Shown: positions 10,404-18,265 of the stretch, in pieces
Layout of the letters: every line of letters begins with the position of its first letter
Numbering within the stretch: position 1 is the first letter of the stretch
NCBI GenBank assembly: GCA_023213195.1
Contig: CP096135.1
Location: 2,848,842 to 2,912,841 of the forward strand
Direction of reading: 5' to 3'
DNA from: Sphingobacteriales bacterium JAD_PAG50586_3
Lineage (GTDB): Bacteria; Bacteroidota; Bacteroidia; CAMBQF01
DNA length: 64,000 bases
Notes under the pieces: generated by a model
The model's database searches: none
Told to the model about the DNA's origin: nothing
What the model saw: the letters and a program-made list of their open reading frames with translations, nothing else
Position numbers and translations under genes: made by a program

Positions 10404-11543
10404 ATGTCAACAACAACAGAAACTCCGGAGTTGGAGAAAATATTTAAGGATGCCCAAGACTTTCTACCGTTATTAGGCACAGATTACGTAGAGTTTTATG
10501 TAGGTAATGCCAAGCAGGCTGCGCATTTTTATAAAACAGCATTCGGCTTTCAGTCAATTGCTTATTGCGGATTAGAAACCGGCGTTAAAGACCGTGCATC
10601 GTATGTATTGGGGCAAGGTAAAATACGTTTGGTATTAACTACGCCGCTTAATGCCGATTCTGAAATAAACAAGCACATTGTTGCCCATGGCGATGCCGTT
10701 AAGGTTGTTGCACTTTGGGTTGATGATGCTACCAAAGCGTTTGAAGAGACTACCAAGCGCGGTGCAAAACCATACCAAGAGCCTAAAACTGATAAAGATG
10801 CTAATGGTGAAGTTGTTACATCGGGTATCTATACCTATGGTGAAACTGTACATTTGTTTGTTGAGCGTAAAAACTACAATGGTGTTTTCCTTCCCGGCTA
10901 CAAAGCATGGAACCCTGAATACCAACCTAAAGATGTGGGCTTGCAATACATAGACCACATGGTAGGTAACGTTGGTTGGAACGAGATGAATACCTGGGTT
11001 GACTACTACGCCAAAGTAATGGGCTTTGTTAACCTTATATCATTTGATGATGCTGACATCTCTACCGAATACTCAGCGCTTATGAGCAAGGTAATGAGCA
11101 ATGGTAATGGCCGTGTTAAATTTCCTATTAACGAGCCTGCCGAGGGTAAAAAGAAATCGCAGATTGAGGAATACCTTGATTTTTACGGAGGACCGGGTGT
11201 GCAGCACATTGCTGTAGCTACCAATAATATTGTAGAAACCGTTACCGACCTTAAGAGCCGTGGTGTTGAGTTTCTTACCGTTCCAACATCGTACTACGAT
11301 GAGTTAGAAGCCCGTGTAGGTAAAATTGACGAGGATGTTGAGCCGCTAAAACGCTTAGGTATTTTGGTAGACAGGGATGACGAAGGGTATCTGCTGCAAA
11401 TATTTACTAAACCGGTAGAAGACCGCCCAACATTGTTCTTCGAAATTATACAACGTAAAGGTGCTCAATCATTTGGCAAAGGTAACTTTAAGGCTTTGTT
11501 TGAATCTATCGAGCGCGAGCAAGAACTTCGTGGAACATTATAA
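10404..11543 (+). CDS. hppD: 4-hydroxyphenylpyruvate dioxygenase
   Basis: A 379-residue Fe(II) enzyme converting 4-hydroxyphenylpyruvate to homogentisate, the substrate of the upstream hmgA product. Two VOC half-domains are present. The metal ligands are visible as His185 (YIDHMVGN), His268 (GPGVQHIAV) and Glu347 (FFEIIQR). The C-terminal RKGAQSFGKGNFKALFESIE motif is diagnostic. Start ATG 10404. A hairpin terminator follows at 11583. Confidence 0.96.
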   Translation: MSTTTETPELEKIFKDAQDFLPLLGTDYVEFYVGNAKQAAHFYKTAFGFQSIAYCGLETGVKDRASYVLGQGKIRLVLTTPLNADSEINKHIVAHGDAVKVVALWVDDATKAFEETTKRGAKPYQEPKTDKDANGEVVTSGIYTYGETVHLFVERKNYNGVFLPGYKAWNPEYQPKDVGLQYIDHMVGNVGWNEMNTWVDYYAKVMGFVNLISFDDADISTEYSALMSKVMSNGNGRVKFPINEPAEGKKKSQIEEYLDFYGGPGVQHIAVATNNIVETVTDLKSRGVEFLTVPTSYYDELEARVGKIDEDVEPLKRLGILVDRDDEGYLLQIFTKPVEDRPTLFFEIIQRKGAQSFGKGNFKALFESIEREQELRGTL

Positions 11544-11582
11544 GTAACTTTTTATGCTTAGCGTAGGCGAAGCATTATAAAG

Positions 11583-11608
11583 AAAAAGGCTGCCTATGGC
11601 GGCCTTTT
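11583..11608 (+). terminator. Rho-independent terminator after hppD
   Basis: AAAAAGGCTGCC, loop TATG, GCGGCCTTTT: a short GC stem ending in a T run, 40 bp after the hppD stop. Confidence 0.65.
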
Positions 11609-11907
11609 CTGTTAATATACCATTATAATTCTATGTGGTTTTATTAGCTCCTACTATTTTCTACACCACATAGGCACATAGAAACATAGTTTTTCAAGCA
11701 ATTTGGTTTGGAGGAAAAGATATTTTTCAAGCGATTCCTATGTGCCTATAATTCTATGTGGTTTATAATTCTTCTGCAATTTTCTTATACCACATAGCCA
11801 CATAGAAACATAGTTTTTCAAGCAATTTGGTTTGGAGGAAAAGATATTTTTCAAACGATTCCTATGTGCCTATGATTCTATGTGGTTACTTTTTTCAGAA
11901 TAAAGCG
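11609..11907. repeat. Gene-free stretch with two tandem 98-bp CATAG-type palindromic elements
   Basis: Two near-identical copies lie at 11665-11762 and 11789-11886, starting 124 bp apart. Each has a left arm of ACCACATAG plus two further CATAG units at 8-bp spacing, a 48-bp middle (starting TTTTTCAAGCAATTTGG) and a right arm of CTATG units ending TGTGGT. A partial right arm at 11629-11641 precedes them, suggesting expansion of a tandem unit. No coding capacity is seen. The stretch lies between convergent hppD and dnaE. Confidence 0.8.
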
Positions 11908-14900
11908 CTAATTCAACTTATAAGCCCCTTCGCCGGCCAATACCTCTAGCTGCTTTATAAATGCAGCGTTAACCGATATTTTACTGTTCTTAGATGGCAT
12001 ATCTACCTGTATCTGGCTCTCCAGGTCGAATACTGAGATTTTAACCGCACAATTGCCTGGGTGGGCCTTTATCAGCGATTCTAAATCATCCACTACAATA
12101 TCGCTAATATCATCAAGCTTTAAGTTTATAGTCAATGATTTTACCATCTTCTCCCGCACATCATCCAGCAACATCATGCGGCTAACCTTTAGTTCAAGGC
12201 TGTCGGGCTGGTTCCAACGCTCGCGCACCTGGGCTTTTATATAGATGAAATATCCGTCAGATAAGAAGTTCTTAAAGTTGACATAATCCTCGCCAAACAA
12301 AGCTATCTGCATGCTGCCGGTAAAATCGCTTATGGTAAAATTGCCAAACGGCTTACCGGTTTTTGTAGTCTTATGCTGCACGGCAGACATGATACCGCCT
12401 ATACTCACCTCGCCCGCATTGCGGAATTTTCCAAGGTTCTCATTAAGGTCGGCTACACGGTGGCGACAGATATGTTCTACCTCAATTTTATAAGCATCCA
12501 ATGGGTGGCCCGATATGTAAATGCCGATAACATCCTTCTCCAGTTTCAGGCGCTCCAACTCGCTCCATTCCTCACATTTGGGGAAAGCCGGTTCTTCTAT
12601 CTCCACCTCATTATCGCCCCCAAAAAGGGTATTAGCTGTTGAGTTTTTACTGTCTTGGTATAGAGTACCGTAGCGGGTAATTTTTTCAATAAACGGGTTG
12701 CCATCATTAGCCTGGGCAAAAAACTGCGCACGGTGCACATCAGGGTTTAGCGAGTCAAACGCCCCGGCGTAAGCCAAAGCCTCTACACAACGCTTGTTAA
12801 CCGCCCGCATATTAGCCCTGCGGGCCATATCAAATACCGATTTGTAGGGGCCGTTAGCACGTTCTTCAACAATAGAATCTACTGCAGCTTCGCCAACACC
12901 TTTTAAAGCACCCAAGCCAATACGTATTTGCCCTGCACTGTTAACCGAGAATTTCATGTAACTCTCGTTAACATCGGGCCCTAATACTTTTAAGCCCATG
13001 CGGTTACACTCCTCCATAAAAAAGGTAAGCTGCTCTATATTGCTTAAGTTGTTGCTTAGTACCGCCGCCATATATTCAGCAGGGTAGTGGGCCTTTAGGT
13101 ATGCGGTTTGGAATGCTACAAAAGCGTAGCAGGTAGAGTGCGATTTGTTGAATGCGTACGATGCAAAGGCTTCCCAGTCGGTCCAGATTTTCTCGCAAAT
13201 TTTAGGGTCGTGGCCTTTGGCGGCGCAGCCTTCAATAAACTGGGGTTTCATTTTATCCAGTACGGCCTTTTGCTTTTTACCCATGGCTTTACGCAGGGTA
13301 TCGGCTTCGCCTTTACTAAAACCGGCCAGCTTTTGCGACAGAAGCATTACCTGTTCCTGGTATACGGTAATACCGTAGGTAGGCTCCAGGTATTCCTTCA
13401 TGTCCTCCAGGTCGTAGGTAATGCGCTCGCGGCCATGCTTACGGGCCACAAAGTTGCCAATATAGTCCATAGGGCCTGGGCGGTACAAGGCGTTCATAGC
13501 AATAAGGTCGTCAAACTTATCGGGCTTCAACTCCTTTAGGTACTTTTGCATACCGGGGCTCTCAAACTGGAATATGCTTATCGTATCGCCTTTTTGAAAT
13601 AACTCAAATGTCTTTGCATCATCCAGCGGAATTTCATCCGGTATAATTTCAATGCCATGGTTTTGCCTTATCAGCTCCACTGCCGATTTCATAATAGACA
13701 GCGTACGCAAACCTAAAAAGTCCATCTTCAGCAGGCCTGCATCTTCAATAACAGAACCCTCAAACTGGGTAACCCATAGGTCAGAGTCTTTAGCTACTGC
13801 CAACGGAATATGCTCCATTAAATCGCTGGGGGCAATAATTACCGCCGAAGCATGGATGCCCGTACCCCTTACAGAACCCTCTAGCTTTAAGGCTTCTTTT
13901 AATACGTGGGCACGCGGGTCGTTAGGTTTGTTATATATCTCTTTTAACTCGGCAACGCCATCAATCGCTTCTTTTAGTTTTATGCCGGGCCTGTCGCCAA
14001 CCAATTTAGCGAGCATGTTAGCCTCGGCCAATGGCAGCTCCATTACCCGCGATACGTCTTTAATGGCTGACTTTGCAGCCATAGTTCCGTAGTTGATGAT
14101 TTGTGCTACCTGGTTTTTGCCGTATTTATTAATTACGTAATTCAATACTTTGCCACGGCCCTCATCGTCAAAGTCCGTATCAATATCGGGCATGCTCTTA
14201 CGTTCCGGGTTAAGAAACCTTTCGAACAGCAACTCATACTTTATAGGGTCGATGTTAGTGATGCCGATGCAATATGCAACCGCAGAGCCCGCCGCCGAAC
14301 CACGGCCGGGACCAATGTACACGCCCATATCTCTGCCCGATTTTATAAAGTCGGCTACAATAAGAAAGTAACCGGGGAAGCCCATCGTTTTAATGGTGTG
14401 CAGCTCAAAGTCTAAACGCTCTTTAATCTCGGGCGTAATTTCTTCGTACCGCTTATGCGCACCCTCGTAGGTTAAGTGGCGCAGGTACTCATCAGCATCT
14501 AAATAGCCCGGCGGTATGGGAAACTCCGGTACTAATATATCTTTGGTAAGCTTTAGCAGTTCAACCTTGTCAACAATCTCGTTGGTATTATCCAGCGCCT
14601 GTGGAAGGTCGGCAAACACCTTGCCCATTTGCTCTGTGGTACGGAAGAAAAACTGGTCGTTAGGGAAACCAAAACGGTAGCCGCGGCCACCTTCTTCATC
14701 CGTTGCAATAGGAGTAGATTTTAAATCGCCGGTATTTACACACAAAAGAATGTCATGTGCATTAGAGTCTTCCTGGTCTACGTAGTGACTGTCGTTACTG
14801 CAAATAACCTTAACGTTATACTTCTCTGCAAAACGCAAAAGTACTTTGTTTACAGTGTCCTGCTCCGGTATATCGTGGCGTTGAAGTTCAACATAATAAT

Positions 14901-15444
14901 CATCGCCAAACAAATCCAACCACCATTTAAATTCTTTCTCGGCCTCGTCTTCGCTCTTGCTAAGAATAGCCTGCGGTACCGATGCACCCAAACAACAGGT
15001 AGTTGCAATAAGGCCTTTATGGTATTTCAGAATCAACTCCTTATCAATCCTTGGCCACTTGCTGTAAAGGCCCTCAATATATCCCAGCGAACAAAGCTTA
15101 GCCAGGTTTTTGTAGCCCTCGGCATTTTTAGCCAGCATCAGCTGGTGGTAGCGTTTGTCTTTAGCCTCTTTGGTAAATTGCTTTTTATCCCTGTGGTCTA
15201 CCACATAAAATTCGCAACCCACAATAGGTTTTACCTTTAGCGGACTGTTCTTATCATCGGGGTTAACCTTGTGCTTATAAGCCTCTGCTACAAACTCAAA
15301 AGCGCCAAACATATTACCATGGCCGGTAATAGCCAAAGCAGGCATATTATCGGCCATAGCCTTTTTGTAAAGCTTCTTTATATCGGCAGCGCCATCAAGT
15401 AATGAGTATTGTGTGTGTACGTGTAAATGCGAGAAAACGGGCAT
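11908..15444 (-). CDS. dnaE: DNA polymerase III alpha subunit
   Basis: The 1,178-residue replicative polymerase. It begins with the PHP domain (HLHVHTQYSLLDGAADI). The catalytic core carries GPGRGSAAGS and the PDIDTDF active-site aspartates. The tail has helix-hairpin-helix and OB-fold regions (GIMSAVQHKTTKTGKPFGNF). Length is that of the DnaE1 class without an extra exonuclease domain. The frame is intact over 3.5 kb. A -7 element sits only 4 bp before the ATG at 15444, so the transcript may be nearly leaderless. Confidence 0.97.
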   Translation of the reverse strand: MPVFSHLHVHTQYSLLDGAADIKKLYKKAMADNMPALAITGHGNMFGAFEFVAEAYKHKVNPDDKNSPLKVKPIVGCEFYVVDHRDKKQFTKEAKDKRYHQLMLAKNAEGYKNLAKLCSLGYIEGLYSKWPRIDKELILKYHKGLIATTCCLGASVPQAILSKSEDEAEKEFKWWLDLFGDDYYVELQRHDIPEQDTVNKVLLRFAEKYNVKVICSNDSHYVDQEDSNAHDILLCVNTGDLKSTPIATDEEGGRGYRFGFPNDQFFFRTTEQMGKVFADLPQALDNTNEIVDKVELLKLTKDILVPEFPIPPGYLDADEYLRHLTYEGAHKRYEEITPEIKERLDFELHTIKTMGFPGYFLIVADFIKSGRDMGVYIGPGRGSAAGSAVAYCIGITNIDPIKYELLFERFLNPERKSMPDIDTDFDDEGRGKVLNYVINKYGKNQVAQIINYGTMAAKSAIKDVSRVMELPLAEANMLAKLVGDRPGIKLKEAIDGVAELKEIYNKPNDPRAHVLKEALKLEGSVRGTGIHASAVIIAPSDLMEHIPLAVAKDSDLWVTQFEGSVIEDAGLLKMDFLGLRTLSIMKSAVELIRQNHGIEIIPDEIPLDDAKTFELFQKGDTISIFQFESPGMQKYLKELKPDKFDDLIAMNALYRPGPMDYIGNFVARKHGRERITYDLEDMKEYLEPTYGITVYQEQVMLLSQKLAGFSKGEADTLRKAMGKKQKAVLDKMKPQFIEGCAAKGHDPKICEKIWTDWEAFASYAFNKSHSTCYAFVAFQTAYLKAHYPAEYMAAVLSNNLSNIEQLTFFMEECNRMGLKVLGPDVNESYMKFSVNSAGQIRIGLGALKGVGEAAVDSIVEERANGPYKSVFDMARRANMRAVNKRCVEALAYAGAFDSLNPDVHRAQFFAQANDGNPFIEKITRYGTLYQDSKNSTANTLFGGDNEVEIEEPAFPKCEEWSELERLKLEKDVIGIYISGHPLDAYKIEVEHICRHRVADLNENLGKFRNAGEVSIGGIMSAVQHKTTKTGKPFGNFTISDFTGSMQIALFGEDYVNFKNFLSDGYFIYIKAQVRERWNQPDSLELKVSRMMLLDDVREKMVKSLTINLKLDDISDIVVDDLESLIKAHPGNCAVKISVFDLESQIQVDMPSKNSKISVNAAFIKQLEVLAGEGAYKLN

Positions 15445-15448
15445 AGAA

Positions 15449-15456
15449 CAAAGATA
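15449..15456 (-). promoter_or_regulatory. -7 promoter element of dnaE
   Basis: On the minus strand this reads TATCTTTG, a full match to TAnnTTTG, followed by TTCT and the dnaE ATG. The short distance implies a leaderless or very short 5' UTR. Confidence 0.5.
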
Positions 15457-15725
15457 CGATTTAGAGGAGCGAGGAGAGAGGAGAGAGGAGAGATTTTTTG
15501 AACAAAATGAGTGCTAATTAGCGAATAAGATAATAAGCGAATTAGATAATGAATTTGAGATAAAAACTCTCCCTTTTAAAGGGAGTACCCGAACGAAGTG
15601 AGGGGAGGGATTGATTTTGAAATACATAAATTCAATAGTCATTCCCGCTTACTTGTCCCGACATTTATCGTCGGGAGACGGGAATCTCACTATAACTATA
15701 TACATTTGTAATATATAATAAACCT
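15457..15725. repeat. Repeat-rich gap between dnaE and the AbiJ-like gene
   Basis: It holds a GA-rich run near 15463-15492 (three GAGAGGA-like units), a segment of GCGAATAAG/GCGAATTAG repeats (about 15521-15550), a CTCCCTTTTAAAGGGAG palindrome copy (15567-15610) and a nested palindrome at about 15642-15685 (ATTCCCG ... TCCCGAC ... GTCGGGA ... CGGGAAT). No gene is seen. Confidence 0.6.
15701..15708 (+). promoter_or_regulatory. -7 promoter element of the AbiJ-like gene
   Basis: TACATTTG matches TAnnTTTG and is 17 bp before the ATG at 15726. No clear -33 element is visible. Confidence 0.45.
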
Positions 15726-16584
15726 ATGGCTGTCAAATTTTCAGAAAGACTCGGAATAATAGAACCACGGAAAGTGTTTCAAAAAGACGAAATTGATCTA
15801 GAGTTAAAGAATTCATTGTGGAATGTCTTTTTTATTTTTTTTACACAGCCTGAATAATGAAGATTTACATTTTCCTCTAAAAAACTACATACAATATAAT
15901 TATCTAAAAATCTTATTTCAAAAACATTTAAAATTACCAATTGATAGCATTCCTATTTACCCTTCAGATTGTACCACAGTTCTAAAAAGAATTTTCTTTA
16001 AGTTTAAATGGTATGAATTTATTGAGTTTTCATTGAAAAACCATAATAGCATTTTAGATAAAAAAGAGAATTTATTTATTGACGAAGTAAATTCTGTATT
16101 AATATCTGAATTCTCATCTTATCGAATTGTTGGAGGTGAATTTATTGAGATTACTAGTGAAGGTGAAATAAAAGAAGTTGAAAGCGCATTAGAAAACACC
16201 TCTAAATTAAGTGGAGTAAAAGCACATTTAAATTCTGCATTGTCCTTAATGGCAGATAGAACAAATCCTGATTATAGAAATTCAATAAAAGAATCAATTA
16301 GTGCCGTTGAATCACTTTGTAAAATCATAGCAAATTCCCCAAAGGCAACATTAGGTACAGCTTTGAATATACTAGAAAAACAAGGGTTTGAAATTCATGG
16401 AGCATTAAAAGACGGGTTTAGCAAGTTATATGGTTATACGAGCGATGGAGATGGCATAAGACACTCTATGTTGGAAGAATCAACCATATCTCAAGAAGAT
16501 GCACGTTATTGGTTAATCTCGTGTTCAACATTTATTAATTATCTTATTGCCAAAGCTGAAAAAGGCGGAGTAAAATTAAATTAG
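15726..16584 (+). CDS. AbiJ-like abortive-infection protein (N-terminal AbiJ domain plus HEPN-like domain), one frameshift
   Basis: The first frame starts at ATG 15726 (MAVKFSERLGIIEPRKVFQK, then IDLELKNSLWN), the pattern of the AbiJ N-terminal domain 4 family. It breaks in a T run near 15830, where one extra base seems present. The second frame continues for 250 residues to 16584. The C-terminal 130 residues are helical with RNSIKESISAVESLCK, KLYGYTSDGDGIRHSM and a final FINYLIAKAEK helix, as in HEPN-like domains of AbiJ proteins. Such HEPN proteins are thought to be RNases that halt phage infection. The gene is visibly more AT-rich than its neighbours and is bordered by repeats, which suggests transfer. 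Family assignment is from memory of motifs. Confidence 0.75.
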
Positions 16585-16586
16585 AA

Positions 16587-17462
16587 TTGTATTTGAAACC
16601 CTCCACACGCAACCTCTTACTGTTTTTTGCCATTGCTATTTGCATTGTGTTGCTTATAGTACTTTTTGCACCTGCAACAGCACCGGTGCAACAGGCAGCG
16701 TCTAAAATAACGTACCCGCCCACACGCGATGCTAACCTAGCGTTGGGCAACCCATCTGCCGCCAATAAAACCGACAAAGACAATTACCTGGTAGAGCGCG
16801 AGCAATACACCTTATCGTATAACAATAGCAGGGGCGGCGCCAACTGGGTAAGCTGGCATTTAAGCAATGCTTGGAAAGGCAATGCCGCCCGCAGCAAAGA
16901 GTTTTACCCCGATAAAACCTTGCCTCAAAATTTTTACCGTGCTACATCTAACGACTATACTAACTCCGGTTTCGACCGTGGGCACCTATGCCCGTCAGAC
17001 GACCGCGATGGTAACGTTACCGATAACGAGGCTACTTTTCTTATGGATAATATCATTCCACAAGCGCCCAAAAACAACCAGGTAACATGGAAAGCCCTTG
17101 AAGATTACTCGCGCCAATTGGCCGCAGGCGGTAATGAGTTGTATATAATGGCCGGGGCTTATGGCAAAGGCGGCATTAACAAAAATGGCGATAAAAAATC
17201 AACTATTGCCAAGGGTAAAATTACTGTGCCCTCTAATGTGTGGAAGATAATAGTGGTGTTGCCCAACGGCCCAAACGATATTAAACGGATAAATACAAGC
17301 ACCCGTGTTATAGCCGTAGATATGCCCAATGTGCAAAGCGTAACCAGCCAGCCATGGTATCATTACAAAACCACTGTTGATGCTATTGAAGAAAAAACAA
17401 ACCTCGATTTTCTTTCTGCCGTGCCCAAACCCATACAAGCCGTTATAGAAAGCCGCAAGTAA
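16587..17462 (+). CDS. Membrane-anchored DNA/RNA non-specific endonuclease (NUC1 family)
   Basis: A 291-residue protein with an N-terminal hydrophobic anchor (NLLLFFAIAICIVLLIVLFA) and a NUC1 nuclease domain. The catalytic signature is FDRGHLCPSDDR, where His133 is the general base, followed by the metal-binding Asn region (FLMDNIIPQAPKNNQ). It probably acts outside the inner membrane on nucleic acids. No ATG is available; TTG 16587 or TTG 16593 is the start. The gene begins 2 bp after the AbiJ-like gene, but its codon use is like the chromosome and unlike that gene. Confidence 0.88.
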   Translation: MYLKPSTRNLLLFFAIAICIVLLIVLFAPATAPVQQAASKITYPPTRDANLALGNPSAANKTDKDNYLVEREQYTLSYNNSRGGANWVSWHLSNAWKGNAARSKEFYPDKTLPQNFYRATSNDYTNSGFDRGHLCPSDDRDGNVTDNEATFLMDNIIPQAPKNNQVTWKALEDYSRQLAAGGNELYIMAGAYGKGGINKNGDKKSTIAKGKITVPSNVWKIIVVLPNGPNDIKRINTSTRVIAVDMPNVQSVTSQPWYHYKTTVDAIEEKTNLDFLSAVPKPIQAVIESRK

Positions 17463-17536
17463 AACTGAAGCAAACAAAAAGTACAGGTCATTCGTTACAC
17501 AATAAAATAAACCAGATTATTTACCGTTTAACGCCT

Positions 17537-17620
17537 ATGTACATGTCTGAGAAAAAGGTTTACTTATTAATATTGGCAATGGTTAGCATATTGTTGGTTG
17601 CTGCGGCTACCACATATTAA
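17537..17620 (+). CDS. Possible 27-residue membrane peptide
   Basis: A short ATG-started frame encodes a basic start (SEKK) and one hydrophobic helix (VYLLILAMVSILLVAAATTY). The composition is that of small single-span membrane peptides, but there is no clear ribosome site and no family is recognised. It could be chance. Confidence 0.25.
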   Translation: MYMSEKKVYLLILAMVSILLVAAATTY

Positions 17621-17634
17621 CTATCAGCTATAAC

Positions 17635-18110
17635 CTATTCTACACCTTTCTTTTTAGATTGGTGCACGTTTTTAGCTTCGTCTATAGAGTGGGTGGTATG
17701 CAATTCAGCATCAGCCTCGGCCAGCTTAGCCAGTTTTACGTAATATCGCTTCAATACTATCAATTCATCTTCAGTAAGGTCTTCAATATCAACAAGGCGG
17801 TTGCTTGCTGTTTTACTGCTCGATATTAGTTCGTTCAGCTTTAGCTGCATAGCCATGGTGTCTTTGTTTTGCGATTGTTGAATAACAAATACCATTAAAA
17901 AGGTAATGATGGTTGTGCCGGTGTTTATAACCAGTTGCTCAGGTATCTGAATAATCAAAAATAGGCCCCAGCAAAGCCCATGTTATTATTATGCCTAAGG
18001 CTATAAAAAAGCTGCTGGCGAACCCGTAAACCGAATTACCACAGCAGAAAACTTATTAAACATTTGCGATATACCGGTTTTCTTTTCTTGTTTCTTTTTC
18101 GGGTAGCCAT
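17635..18110 (-). CDS. Low-affinity iron permease family protein, frameshifted
   Basis: A small membrane protein of about 155 residues. The C-terminal frame (17635-17958) has QLVINTGTTIITFLMVFVIQ and NRLVDIEDLTEDELIVL, hallmark stretches of the low-affinity iron permease family (PF04120). The missing N-terminal half is present in another frame upstream: KFSAVVIRFTGSPAAF, then WALLGPIFDYSDT. One extra base near 17948 joins them. The start is uncertain. ATG 18110 (MATRKRNKK) requires another base change in the A-rich run near 18080. The bacterial role is unproven; many members sit in genomes as small two-helix proteins. Confidence 0.75.
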
Positions 18111-18265
18111 AATGTATTAGGTTTTAATAGGTAAGACAATATTACCTGTTTCATTGTTTAATGGCAATAAGTTTACACTATATTCAGGAAGCTACCTCAT
18201 CCTTTAAAATATTTTCTGCCAACTACCAACTATCAACTACCAACTGCTTACCTTTACGGTAGTTT

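Noticed and set aside
11609..11907. Insertion sequence remnants
   Set aside because: No transposase fragment is seen; the inverted repeats are short and repeat the 8-bp CATAG unit instead of forming IS ends.
12053..15240. Many long frames on the plus strand within dnaE
   Set aside because: They are antisense shadows of the intact dnaE gene and lack family-like sequence.
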